Shown one piece after another: positions 53,075-61,887 of a stretch of DNA of 64,000 nucleotides. Source of the DNA: a bacterium (lineage in GTDB: Bacteria; Krumholzibacteriota; Krumholzibacteriia; LZORAL124-64-63). The DNA is taken from contig JAAEQC010000102.1 of the NCBI GenBank assembly GCA_024231905.1, positions 144,033-208,032 on the forward strand. Direction: 5' to 3'. A model generated the notes under the pieces. The model saw only the letters and a list, made by a program, of their open reading frames with translations. It made no database searches and was not told the DNA's origin. The first letter of the stretch is position 1. Every line of letters starts with the position of its first letter. Both the position numbers and the translations under genes were made by a program.

Positions 53075-54613
53075 ATGCCCATCCGGTTGCGCAGCGGGAC
53101 GCTCACGGGCATCGACGGCCTGACGGTCACCGTGGAGACGGACATCAGCCGGGGGCTGCCCGGATTCCACCTGGTGGGACTGCCCAGTGCCGCGGTCCGG
53201 GAGAGCCGACAGCGGGTGCTGGCCGCCCTGCGGCACAGTGGTGTGCGCGTGCCGGCGGGCCACATCACCGTGAACTTGGCGCCGGCGGACGTGCGCAAGG
53301 AGGGGGCGAGCTTCGACCTGGCCATCGCCCTGGGCGTGGTGGCGGCCGCCGAACGGCCGGGGGCGGGGGCTCTGCGCAGCCGGGAGCGCGAAACCCTCTT
53401 CGTGGGGGAGTTGTCCCTCTTCGGCGAGTTGCGCCCTGTACGGGGGGTGCTGGCCATGGTCATGGCGGCCCGGGACGCGGGCGTGGGCACGGCGGTGGTG
53501 CCGCGCGCGCAGGCGGCGCGCGCAGCCTGTGTGGCGGGCGTCACGGTCCGTGGCGCTTCGTCCCTGGGCGAAGTCCTGGCCTGGTTGCAGGGTGACGCGC
53601 CCTTGCCCGTCACACCGGCGACGGACCGGTCACGACCCGACAGCGCCGTCCGAGACCGGGCTGCGGCTGCGGTGGCTGCCCTGTCGGGACTGCACCTGGC
53701 TCGCAAGGCGGCGGTCATCGCAGCGGCGGGACGGCACCATGTGCTCCTGGTGGGACCGCCGGGCACAGGCAAGACCCGCCTGGCCCGTCTCCTGGCCGAT
53801 CTGCAGCCGGATCTGGATGATGCGGGCTCCCTGGAGGTGTCGCGCATCCACGGTGCCCTGGCGGCCCCCGACGGAGCGGGACTGGCGGGACGGCGTCCCT
53901 TTCGGGCGCCCCACCACTCGGTCACCCGCGCGGGCCTGGTCGGGGGCGGCGCATCCCTGCGGCCCGGCGAGATCACCCTGGCCCACCACGGACTCCTTTT
54001 CCTGGACGAACTGGCCGAGTTCCCACCGGCGGTGCTGGATGCCCTGCGTGAGCCCCTGGAGGAGGGGGCGGTGACCGTGGTCCGCGGTCCAGGTTGCCGG
54101 CGGTACCCGGCTCGTTTCCAGTTGGTGGCAGCCATGAATCCCTGCCGTTGCGGGGGGGCGGGGATTCCCGGCCGAAGCTGCCGGTGCCTGCCCGGGGAAC
54201 TTCGGCGTTATCTGAACCGCCTGAGCGGCCCCCTGCTGGACCGGATCGATCTCTTCGTGGAGGTAGGGGAATGGGACGGCGACGGCGTGCCCTTGCTGCC
54301 GGGATCGCCCGCGCCGGAGCCCGCCGGTGGTGACTGGCGCCGAGCGCCTGGAGCCGGTGACCTGGACGCGGCCGCGTCGCGCCTGGCGGACGCAGCCGGG
54401 CCGCCGGAGCCAACGTCCGGAGCAGCACGGCGGCTCGATCAGGCGCGCAAGGTCCTGGGTCTCTCCCTGCGTGGCATACAGCGGTGCCTGGGGGTGGCGC
54501 GTACCATCGCGGCCCTGGACGGGCGGGACCGGGTGGCGTCCAGGCACGTGGGGGAAGCCCTGGAATTTCGCCGGCAGAACGCATTGCCGACCTGGGAGAC
54601 CGGAGGGGAATAG
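53075..54613 (+). CDS. YifB/ComM-family Mg-chelatase-like AAA+ ATPase
   Basis: AAA+ ATPase of 512 residues. The N-terminal ChlI-type domain opens with VETDISRGLPGFHLVGLP, Walker A is GPPGTGKT near residue 226, Walker B is LLFLDELAEFP, and the sensor/arginine region AAMNPCRCG with CRCLPGELRRYLNRLSGPL is present. The C-terminal block ending in EALEFRR is typical. ComM, the studied member, is a hexameric helicase that promotes branch migration in natural transformation. ATG 53075 lies behind GGAGGGAAAGG. Confidence 0.93.
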   Translation: MPIRLRSGTLTGIDGLTVTVETDISRGLPGFHLVGLPSAAVRESRQRVLAALRHSGVRVPAGHITVNLAPADVRKEGASFDLAIALGVVAAAERPGAGALRSRERETLFVGELSLFGELRPVRGVLAMVMAARDAGVGTAVVPRAQAARAACVAGVTVRGASSLGEVLAWLQGDAPLPVTPATDRSRPDSAVRDRAAAAVAALSGLHLARKAAVIAAAGRHHVLLVGPPGTGKTRLARLLADLQPDLDDAGSLEVSRIHGALAAPDGAGLAGRRPFRAPHHSVTRAGLVGGGASLRPGEITLAHHGLLFLDELAEFPPAVLDALREPLEEGAVTVVRGPGCRRYPARFQLVAAMNPCRCGGAGIPGRSCRCLPGELRRYLNRLSGPLLDRIDLFVEVGEWDGDGVPLLPGSPAPEPAGGDWRRAPGAGDLDAAASRLADAAGPPEPTSGAARRLDQARKVLGLSLRGIQRCLGVARTIAALDGRDRVASRHVGEALEFRRQNALPTWETGGE

Positions 54614-54617
54614 CAAA

Positions 54618-54644
54618 GAGCCGGCTCGTGGTGCGAGCCGGCTC
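54618..54644. terminator. Hairpin between convergent yifB and barrel genes
   Basis: Perfect 11-bp stem (54618-54628 with 54634-54644) and a 5-base loop. TTTGCT follows on the minus strand and CGG on plus, so termination is likelier for the minus-strand barrel gene. Confidence 0.65.
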
Positions 54645-54677
54645 CGGAAATCGTCGGGCTGGAGGCGCCGGGTTTCC

Positions 54678-55583
54678 CTAGAAGGATCCCTCGGCGCTGA
54701 TCGTCCAACCGATGGCGGTGATGTCGTTGGACTCGAATTCGGTGACCAGGGTGCGTCCGCCGCCTACGGGCCAATCCTCCAGGGGCACCTGCACCGTGCC
54801 GCCCTCCAGATCCGTGAAGAACGAATTGGGCGTCCACTGCACGTTGTGGCGGTGCATGACGGCTTCCATCCGAATGCTGATGTTCCGGTCCGCCAGGATG
54901 CGCAGGCCGAGTCCAGCGTTCAGATCGGTGGTGGAGGCGGTCTCGGAGGAGAAGTTCGAGTTCATGTTGTACCACATGCGCGCCACGCCGCCGGTGAGGT
55001 ACGGCTGGAATTTGTTCACCCGCTCCTGCTTGAAGTTGAACGGATAGATCACTGCGGCGATACCGGCGCTGCCGGTCAGGAGGGAGCGCTTCTCGGCGTC
55101 GAATTCGCCCAGGGGCGGATCGTCGACCACCGGCGAGCCGGGCTCGTTCTTCTGGGACTTGCGGTTCTCCACTGTGGCGTCGTAGTCCGAGAAGGAGACG
55201 GCACCGATACCTTCGAGGGCGAACCAGCGGCTGATGTTGCCGCCGATGCGCAAGGACGGGGAGAAAGCGTTGCCGCCCTTGATCTCCACGTCACCGAAAT
55301 AGGTGTTCTCCGTGGTGTACTTGTAGATGATCTGCTCGTGGCTCAGCAGCGTCGAGTTGAGGTTCAGGAACCCGATTCCGAAGGAGACCTCCAACGTGCC
55401 CTGCTTGACGGCGGGCTCCCAATGCTGGAAGGATCGTTCGTCCGTCAGTTCGAGTTCCGCCGCGGCGGAACTGCTTTCGCGCTGCAGGCTGAAGGGCTGC
55501 TCGTCATCTTCCTGCGCGGAGGCCGCGGTGCAAAAAATCATGATGGCCACGAGGGTCAACGCGGACACGGATTTGCGGGACAT
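54678..55583 (-). CDS. Predicted outer-membrane beta-barrel protein
   Basis: Exported protein of 301 residues. A signal peptide ends at ASAQ (residue 21), then an acidic linker, then repeated amphipathic strands (TLEVSFGIGFLNLNS, SLRIGGNISRWFALEGIGAV, PYLTGGVARMWYNM) and a terminal Phe (TISAEGSF), the common signal for outer-membrane insertion. Its size suggests an OmpA/OmpW-like small barrel of 8-12 strands without a periplasmic domain. Function unknown. ATG 55583 has CAGGAG seven bases upstream. Confidence 0.75.
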   Translation of the reverse strand: MSRKSVSALTLVAIMIFCTAASAQEDDEQPFSLQRESSSAAAELELTDERSFQHWEPAVKQGTLEVSFGIGFLNLNSTLLSHEQIIYKYTTENTYFGDVEIKGGNAFSPSLRIGGNISRWFALEGIGAVSFSDYDATVENRKSQKNEPGSPVVDDPPLGEFDAEKRSLLTGSAGIAAVIYPFNFKQERVNKFQPYLTGGVARMWYNMNSNFSSETASTTDLNAGLGLRILADRNISIRMEAVMHRHNVQWTPNSFFTDLEGGTVQVPLEDWPVGGGRTLVTEFESNDITAIGWTISAEGSF

Positions 55584-55720
55584 GAATCGGCTCCTGTCCG
55601 GGCCTGGGCCCGGTTGGCGCGGGGGTGCAGGGACAGAATCTCGTCGGATAAATGTCAGGCGCGGTGGGGGCACTGTCAACCTATAATGGCTCCGAAGCGG
55701 GCGGCGACGATGCAACAGTT

Positions 55721-55749
55721 TTGTCGCGTTGCCGTGATATCCCTATACT
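55721..55749 (+). promoter_or_regulatory. Candidate promoter of the FG-GAP protein gene
   Basis: TTGTCG (55721-55726), a 17-base spacer and TATACT (55744-55749), 26 bases before the proposed ATG. Confidence 0.5.
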
Positions 55750-55774
55750 GACATCACCCCCCGACACCTTCGGA

Positions 55775-58591
55775 ATGCGAGGAATCTTGCCCTACGATCC
55801 GGGAAACAATCGGCTTCATGCTGCGGCTGAAAGCGTGGGCCGGACGGCCTACGCCCACCGCTGTCGGGCGCCGTTCGCGGCGCTCGTTTTGCTGGTCTTG
55901 GCCTTGCCGCTTACGATTGACGCCGCCGTCACCGTGGAGTTCCCGGGCCCCCTGGCCGCACAGGTGACCGGCGGCGCCACCGTCGCGATTACCGTGCCCT
56001 GGGATGAGGCGGAGCCCCACCGGACCGTGGTGGGTACTGGTGACGGCGCGGTCACCATTCTGCGCTACGACGCTTTTTCAGACGCTTTCGTCACTGCTTC
56101 GCGAACCCTGCTGGGAGGGCGGGTGACGGGCCTGGCCCCGCTGCTCGACGCCGCCGGCGAGGTGGTCCAGCTGGCCGTTGCCACGGTGGATCCGGACCGT
56201 GTGGTCATCTGCGACCTCTTCCGCTCCGGCGCCCTGCTGGTGGTCCGCCAGACCATCGAACTGGAAGAGGATCCGGCGGGTCTGGACGGCCTGGGCGTGG
56301 CCGGTGCACGCACGGACGCCCTGGCGGTGGGATTGGTGGGGCTGGACCGCATCCAGCTCCTGGAGCGCGGGCCCCTGGAGTGGGGAATCACCGCCACCTT
56401 CGATTCCGGAGACGGACCGCGGGTCCTGGTGGGCACGGACCTGGACGGGGACGGCCGCGATGAACTGGCCGTGGCCCACGTGGGCGCCCTGTCCAATTCG
56501 GTCTCGGTCTTCATCTGGACCGACGGCCACCTGGATTTCGTGGAGGATCGGCGCCTGGTGGCCTCTCCGGTCGGACTGGCGGCCATGGACCGGGAGGGCG
56601 ACGGTCGCTCCGAACTGGTAGCCCTGACCGCAGGCACGGCCCTGGCCCACGAGCTGGCCTGGAACGGCAGCAGCCTGGCGGTGGTTCGGGACATCACCCT
56701 GACCCTGGACGCCGAATCCCTGGCCACCGGACGACTGCCCGACGGTCGCACGGGCCTGTATGTGGCCAATCGCGAGCGGGCGTTGGTGGAGGCTTTCCTG
56801 ACCGGCGGCGGAGGCTGGCAACGCCAGGACTCCTACTATCCGGCCTGCCAGCCCGGAGCCCTGGTCGCGGCGGAATTCAACCGGGACGGCCGCGTGGACC
56901 TGGTGAGCCTGGGCTCTGCCAAGAACCTGGTGACCTTAATGCTGGGATCCAACGACGATGGATTCTGGGGCTATCCGGTGCTGTCCCTTTCGGGCACCCC
57001 GGCGGCCATGACCCGGGGCGACTTCAACGGTGATGGCCTGCTGGACGTGGCAGTCATATCCAATTTTTCTGATGTCCTGAGCGTTTTTCTCGGACACGGC
57101 GACGGCCTGGCCACGGTGCCCGTGGACCGTGCCTTGGGATTCCTGCCCGGCGATCTCGTTCCCTTGCAGGTGGACGCCGACCCAGAGTACGAGATAGCCA
57201 TCGTCAGTCTGGGCGATCGCGGCGTGCGGGTGATCGACCGGAGTCCGACGGGGGATTGGACGACCTTGACCACCGTGGTGATGGACGAGAGACCGTCCCA
57301 GTTACGGACCGCCGACGTGGACGGTGACGGTGCGACCGATCTGGTCGCCCTGGACAACACCGTACCCGAAGTGACGGTGCTTTTCGGCGACGGGGCGGGC
57401 GCCTTCCCCGCCAGCACGACGACGGGTTTCGTTTGGCAGGCCCATGACGTGGTCGCCGTGGACCTGGACGCCGACGGCGATCGTGAACTCGTGGCCACCG
57501 ACGGATTCTTCCGGATCCAGATCCGGACCAACCTGGACGGACGCAGCTTCGGGGACGAATCCCGGGTCAACGCCGCCACCGGAGCGGGCCCGCTGTGCGT
57601 GGGGGATCTGGACGGGGACCTGGACGAGGACGTGGTCGTGGCCAACGTCGAGGAGTCCAGCCTGACCTTCCTGGAGAATATCGGGGACGGCACTCTCGTG
57701 CGGCGGATCGGCAGTTACGCCGTGCCGGGCAGCCCCGAGAATCTGACCGTGGCCGACATGAACGACGACGGCATCGCGGATATCGTGATCAACCTGCGTG
57801 AGAACGGCACCGTGGCGATCCTGCTTGGATTCGGCAATTGGACCTGGACGCCGGCGGACGAGTACGTAGTGGCAGGGGATATCGTGTTCTTCTTCGCCGC
57901 CGACGTGAACGCCGACCAGATTCCCGACATCCTGACCCTCGACGCCACCCTGAACCTGGGGCTGGCGCTGCTCAACATGGAACGGACGACCGTGAGCACC
58001 GGTCCGGTCCCCTTGGAGGCCTCGTGCGAGGCAGGGGACCTGGTGGTGCAGGTGCGGCCGGGAGACGCGAAATGGTGGCTCGACGCTGGCCTGCGCGGTG
58101 TCTGGCGCCCGATGGCCGATCGCCACGGGACCCTGGCTGGACATCTGGAACGAATCGGTGACGCCTGGCGCCTGGTGGTTCCCGGCGGCGACCTGACAGC
58201 GGTGGATCTGCCTGCCGGGGCCGATCGTTTGCGCCTGAGAATGGGCGATGGGGAAGGTGTGCAAGAGTTCCTGGCCGACCTGCCGGGTCCCTGCGCCCCC
58301 GGCGAACCTTCATCGGCGGTAGCCTGGAGCCGCGAACCCTGGCCCAATCCTTTCAATCCCGTGATCCACGCCCGGTTCACCCTGGAAAAGCCGTCGCGGA
58401 TATCGGCCGGGGTCTACGATCTCCAGGGCCGACTCGTCCACGAATTGCTTGCCGGCCGCCGCGCCGCGGGGGACCACGTGCTCCGCTGGGACGGAACCGT
58501 GGCGGGCCGCCCCGGGTCCGCGGGGGTGTATCTGCTGCGGGTGGAGACCGAGCGCGCCGTACTTGCGCGCAAGGTGGTGCTCCTGAAATAG
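55775..58591 (+). CDS. FG-GAP/VCBS-repeat propeller protein with FlgD-like C-terminal domain
   Basis: Large secreted or surface protein of 938 residues, no known function. A signal-type helix (FAALVLLVLALPLTIDA) lies after a 35-residue N-tail. At least seven repeats with Ca-binding-like Asp motifs follow (DLDGDGRDELAVAHVG, DFNGDGLLDVAVIS, DVDGDGATDLVALD, DLDADGDRELVATD, DLDGDLDEDVVVAN, DMNDDGIADIVIN, DVNADQIPDILTLD), as in integrin-like beta-propellers. The end is a FlgD Ig domain (PWPNPFNPVI, GVYDLQGRLVHELL, AGVYLLRVE). The start is uncertain: ATG 55775 fits the promoter but lacks a ribosome-binding site. It converges on murB with a 7-base gap. Confidence 0.82.
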   Translation: MRGILPYDPGNNRLHAAAESVGRTAYAHRCRAPFAALVLLVLALPLTIDAAVTVEFPGPLAAQVTGGATVAITVPWDEAEPHRTVVGTGDGAVTILRYDAFSDAFVTASRTLLGGRVTGLAPLLDAAGEVVQLAVATVDPDRVVICDLFRSGALLVVRQTIELEEDPAGLDGLGVAGARTDALAVGLVGLDRIQLLERGPLEWGITATFDSGDGPRVLVGTDLDGDGRDELAVAHVGALSNSVSVFIWTDGHLDFVEDRRLVASPVGLAAMDREGDGRSELVALTAGTALAHELAWNGSSLAVVRDITLTLDAESLATGRLPDGRTGLYVANRERALVEAFLTGGGGWQRQDSYYPACQPGALVAAEFNRDGRVDLVSLGSAKNLVTLMLGSNDDGFWGYPVLSLSGTPAAMTRGDFNGDGLLDVAVISNFSDVLSVFLGHGDGLATVPVDRALGFLPGDLVPLQVDADPEYEIAIVSLGDRGVRVIDRSPTGDWTTLTTVVMDERPSQLRTADVDGDGATDLVALDNTVPEVTVLFGDGAGAFPASTTTGFVWQAHDVVAVDLDADGDRELVATDGFFRIQIRTNLDGRSFGDESRVNAATGAGPLCVGDLDGDLDEDVVVANVEESSLTFLENIGDGTLVRRIGSYAVPGSPENLTVADMNDDGIADIVINLRENGTVAILLGFGNWTWTPADEYVVAGDIVFFFAADVNADQIPDILTLDATLNLGLALLNMERTTVSTGPVPLEASCEAGDLVVQVRPGDAKWWLDAGLRGVWRPMADRHGTLAGHLERIGDAWRLVVPGGDLTAVDLPAGADRLRLRMGDGEGVQEFLADLPGPCAPGEPSSAVAWSREPWPNPFNPVIHARFTLEKPSRISAGVYDLQGRLVHELLAGRRAAGDHVLRWDGTVAGRPGSAGVYLLRVETERAVLARKVVLLK

Positions 58592-58598
58592 ACCGTAC

Positions 58599-59534
58599 TC
58601 AGGCGCTGCCCGGTCCGGGCATGCGGCGCACTTCTTCGACGAGATCCACGCCGAACTGCTCCCGCACGGCTGTCTGCATGCGGCGGACCAGACGGTCCAC
58701 CTGGGCGCCGGTGGCGGCGCCGCGATTGACGACGATGTTGGCGTGTTTCGCGAAGACCGCCGCGTCCCCTTCGCTCATGGCCTTGGCACCGGCCTTTTCC
58801 AGGAGTTCACCGGCCGCCCGGCGGCGGCCGCCCGGCTCGGCTGGGGGCAGGTTGCGGAACCAGCTGCCGGCGCAGGGCAGATCTACCGGGTGCTTGGCCC
58901 GGCGGTCGGCCAGGTGGTCGTCCCGGACACGGCCCGCGGCATCCAGGTCGCCCCGGCCCAGGCGCAAGGTTGCTTCCAGCAGTACGTGCCCAGCCTCCCG
59001 CAGGTCCGTGGCCCGGTAGCGGAAACCGAATTCTTCGGGCCCGACCCGCTCCAGACGGCCGGTGGCGGTCAGGACGAGCGCTTCCACCAGGAACTCGCCG
59101 ATCTCGTGGCCGTAACAACCGGCGTTGCCGACCAGGGCCCCGCCCAGGGTGCCGGGGATGCCCGAAGCGAACTCGAGACCCGTCAGCCCGGACTCGAGGG
59201 CGTGGACGATGAGGTCGTCGAAATCGAGACCGCAGCCGGCGACCAGGGTGTCGCCCCGCACTTGGCGGCGGTCGGTGGCCACGCGCATGATCAGTCCGGG
59301 AAAGCCTGCGTCGGGGGCCAGCACGTTGCTGCCACCGCCGAGAATCCAGGCCGGCAAATCCGCCTGGGCCATGGATTCCTGGAACCGCTGGGCCTCCTCG
59401 GGCGTTCGGACCGGGCAGACCAGAGTAGCCGGTCCCCCGATGCGCAGAGTCGTCAGGTCGCACAGCGGAACGTTGCGCTGGAACTTGTCCCGCAGTTCGT
59501 TGGGCAGGTGCAGATTGGGATCGTCGGCGCTCAA
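58599..59534 (-). CDS. murB: UDP-N-acetylenolpyruvoylglucosamine reductase
   Basis: FAD- and NADPH-dependent reduction giving UDP-MurNAc for peptidoglycan; 311 residues. The FAD-binding region shows TLRIGGPATLVCPV and GGGSNVLAPDAG, then GIPGTLGGALVGNAG. The proton-donor Ser is in AGSWFRN, the Arg in YRATDL, and the C-terminal acidic block DLVEEVRRM is present. TTG 59534 is preferred because GAGG lies six to seven bases upstream and the length then matches the family; ATG 59588 has no ribosome-binding site and adds 18 residues. It stands alone, apart from the mur cluster. Confidence 0.92.
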   Translation of the reverse strand: MSADDPNLHLPNELRDKFQRNVPLCDLTTLRIGGPATLVCPVRTPEEAQRFQESMAQADLPAWILGGGSNVLAPDAGFPGLIMRVATDRRQVRGDTLVAGCGLDFDDLIVHALESGLTGLEFASGIPGTLGGALVGNAGCYGHEIGEFLVEALVLTATGRLERVGPEEFGFRYRATDLREAGHVLLEATLRLGRGDLDAAGRVRDDHLADRRAKHPVDLPCAGSWFRNLPPAEPGGRRRAAGELLEKAGAKAMSEGDAAVFAKHANIVVNRGAATGAQVDRLVRRMQTAVREQFGVDLVEEVRRMPGPGSA

Positions 59535-59607
59535 ATCGTACCTCGGTTCGCGGATCGAGTGATGGCGGGCCAAGCATCGACGGTCCATGCGGTTTCGTCA
59601 ACCCGGG

Positions 59608-59637
59608 TTGGCGTTTCGGGACCGGGGACGGTAAATT
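59608..59637 (+). promoter_or_regulatory. Candidate promoter of the TonB-ExbBD operon
   Basis: TTGGCG (59608-59613), an 18-base spacer and TAAATT (59632-59637), 90 bases before the TonB-like start, in the divergent gap with murB. Confidence 0.35.
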
Positions 59638-59726
59638 CCCGATACTCCCGGTCGCGTGAGGATCGCGGTGGCGTGCGAGGCGGCGCCCCCACAGATGAAG
59701 ATATCGGCGAAGGAAACGGATACGGC

Positions 59727-60767
59727 GTGCGTGAGGATCGGATCATCGCCGGGGCGTTCGGGGTGTCGCTGCTGCTGCACCTGGTGACGGCTGCCGCCAC
59801 CTGGCGCCTGCCGTTCATCCCCAAGATCGATCCCGCCGTGGCCGCGGCGGCGGAGACGGAAGTCGAAGTCCTGCTCATCGACCCCGAGGAGGAGGAGGCA
59901 GGTGGGGCGGATCAGCCCCGAACCTACGTCTCGCTGCCCGAGCGTCTGGCGTCCGAGACCCCGCCCGACCGGCCCGAATACCTGGCGCTGCACGACGCGG
60001 TGGCGGCCGACCAGAAACAGGGTGACAGCGACGTCCCGTCGGCGGACGAGCCGTGGGAAGCGCCTATGGTCCAGATCCAGCGCGAGCAACTGACCGGAGC
60101 CGGCGGGGTGGCCTACGCGCCCCAGGCCCTGCCGGATCCGCGGGAGGCCGTGGGCAGTCCGCGGGCGGGGGCCGAGGGCGACGACGAGAAGAAGGAAGAG
60201 GCCGACCCCCAGGACGAACGGGGCGAGTGGGTTCTGCCGAGCGAAACCCGGGAAGCCGGGGGCGAGACCACCGGCGAGGACGACGACCGGGAAACCGCAG
60301 AGGATGCCCGTGATCTGGAGGAGTGGTGGGGCGGCGCCGAGCCCTCGATCCTCCGTGAGGGCGAACAGGCGGCGGCCGGCGACCGTGGCTTCGACTTCGA
60401 CCAGTCGGCCCGCGGCGACGTGGGCCTGGGCACGGTCAACGTGGGCGAGTTTACGCTCAATACGGTGGCCTGGGACTGGGCGCCGTGGATGAACCGCTTC
60501 GCCAATGAATTGCACCGTCACTGGAACGCGCCCCACGCCTATCGCATCGGGATCATCAGCGGTATGACGAAGCTGCGCATGATCGTTCAGAAGGACGGCA
60601 CGCTCTCCTCGCTGGCCATCCTCGATACCGACGGCCACGAATCGCTCCACACGGCTTCGCAGGCGGCGTTGAAGGCTTTCGCGCCCTACGCGCCCCTGCC
60701 GCCGCACTTTCCCGAGGAGAATCTTGTGATCACCCTGTCGCTGCACTATCCTGCGTGGCGACATTGA
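59727..60767 (+). CDS. TonB-like energy transducer
   Basis: Inner-membrane anchored periplasmic protein of 346 residues. One N-terminal helix (IIAGAFGVSLLLHLVTAAATW; residues about 6-26) is followed by a long, very acidic, proline-containing span (about 30-230) and a C-terminal TonB-type domain (about 250-346, WNAPHAYRIGIISGMTKLRM, then VQKDGTLSSLAILDTDG and ALKAFAPYAPLP). This gene opens an operon with exbB- and exbD-like genes. The acidic linker differs from the Pro-Lys/Pro-Glu rods of classic TonB. The GTG 59727 start is uncertain; GTG 59673 is in frame. Confidence 0.8.
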   Translation: MREDRIIAGAFGVSLLLHLVTAAATWRLPFIPKIDPAVAAAAETEVEVLLIDPEEEEAGGADQPRTYVSLPERLASETPPDRPEYLALHDAVAADQKQGDSDVPSADEPWEAPMVQIQREQLTGAGGVAYAPQALPDPREAVGSPRAGAEGDDEKKEEADPQDERGEWVLPSETREAGGETTGEDDDRETAEDARDLEEWWGGAEPSILREGEQAAAGDRGFDFDQSARGDVGLGTVNVGEFTLNTVAWDWAPWMNRFANELHRHWNAPHAYRIGIISGMTKLRMIVQKDGTLSSLAILDTDGHESLHTASQAALKAFAPYAPLPPHFPEENLVITLSLHYPAWRH

Positions 60768-60821
60768 TCCGCTGACTATCGGCCCGCCGGGGCCGGTAAT
60801 CGTACCGAGGAACAACTGCCC

Positions 60822-61460
60822 ATGTGGGAAATGATCCTGGCCGGCCGCTACATGATGATCCCCATCGGACTGGCCTCCCTGGTGGGGCTGGCCGTGATGC
60901 TGGAACGTCTGTACGTGCTGCGCCATCACCGCATCGTCGTGCCCGAGATCGCCGAAGCGGTGGAGACCCTGTCCGCGAGCCAGGACCTGAGCGTGGCCTA
61001 CGCCATCTGCGAACGGAAGCCGGGCCCCTTCGCCAATATCGTCAAGGCGGGCCTGGACCACGCGGACAACGAATGGCTCATCATCCGTGACGTGCTCCAG
61101 GAGACGGGCCGGCAGGAGGCCACGCGCCTGACCCGCCGGTTGGGCGTGCTGGAGACCGTGGCCGCGGCCTCGCCGCTGCTGGGTCTGCTGGGCACGGTGC
61201 TGGGCATGATCCGGGTCTTTGCCACCATCTCGGCGGCGGGCCTGGGTAACCCGGAAACCCTGTCCTCGGGCATCTCAGAGGCCATGGTCACCACCGCCGC
61301 GGGCCTGATCATCGGCATCCCCGCCCTGGTCATCCACAACTGGCTGAGCGGGCGGGCCGACCGCATCATCTTCGAACTCGAATTCTACGCGTCCAAGGTG
61401 ATGGACACGTTGCGACGCCGGAGTGCGACCCGTGACGGGGCCGCCGTGGAGTCCGCATGA
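60822..61460 (+). CDS. exbB: ExbB/TolQ/MotA-family proton channel
   Basis: Inner-membrane motor subunit of 212 residues. Three helices: MMIPIGLASLVGLAVMLERLY near the N-terminus, then LGVLETVAAASPLLGLLGTV and MVTTAAGLIIGIPALVIHN, with the family motif around PLLGLLGTVLGMI and GISEAMVTTAAGL. It uses proton flow with the next gene product to energise the TonB-like protein. The ATG at 60822 lies 54 bases after the transducer gene. The stop overlaps exbD (ATGA). Confidence 0.93.
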   Translation: MWEMILAGRYMMIPIGLASLVGLAVMLERLYVLRHHRIVVPEIAEAVETLSASQDLSVAYAICERKPGPFANIVKAGLDHADNEWLIIRDVLQETGRQEATRLTRRLGVLETVAAASPLLGLLGTVLGMIRVFATISAAGLGNPETLSSGISEAMVTTAAGLIIGIPALVIHNWLSGRADRIIFELEFYASKVMDTLRRRSATRDGAAVESA

Positions 61461-61867
61461 ATTTTCGTTCCGAAAAGAAGGGGCGCGGTCTCATCATCAA
61501 CGTCACCTCGCTCATCGACGTGATGTTCCTGCTGCTGATCTTCTTCATGGTCACATCCACCTTCCGCAACCAGCCGGCGGTGAACCTGGTCCTGCCCCGG
61601 TCGGCCACGGCCACCGAAACGGTGGATACGCCGTCCGTGCTCTACCTGACCAACGACGGCCGCACCTTCCTGAACGATGCCGAGGTCGGCGAGTCCCGTT
61701 TGCAGTCGATCCTGGAACAACTGCACGCGACCAGCGGCGAGGACCGCATGGTGTTGCGGGCGGACGAACAGGCCTCCCACGGCGACGTGGTGCGGCTCAT
61801 CGATACCCTGAAAAAGAGTGGCTTCACCCGCGTCAGCCTGTCGGCCCGTCTGCCGGCGGGCCGCTGA
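61457..61867 (+). CDS. exbD: ExbD/TolR-family motor protein
   Basis: Single-helix protein of 136 residues. The conserved proton-carrying Asp is in NVTSLIDVMFLLLIFFMV (Asp21 region), followed by a periplasmic ExbD domain ending in LIDTLKKSGFTRVSLSA. The start overlaps exbB by four bases. Only one ExbD is present, as in Ton systems with a single partner. Confidence 0.93.
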   Translation: MNFRSEKKGRGLIINVTSLIDVMFLLLIFFMVTSTFRNQPAVNLVLPRSATATETVDTPSVLYLTNDGRTFLNDAEVGESRLQSILEQLHATSGEDRMVLRADEQASHGDVVRLIDTLKKSGFTRVSLSARLPAGR

Positions 61868-61887
61868 GCGAGGAGACGAGTTTGCAT

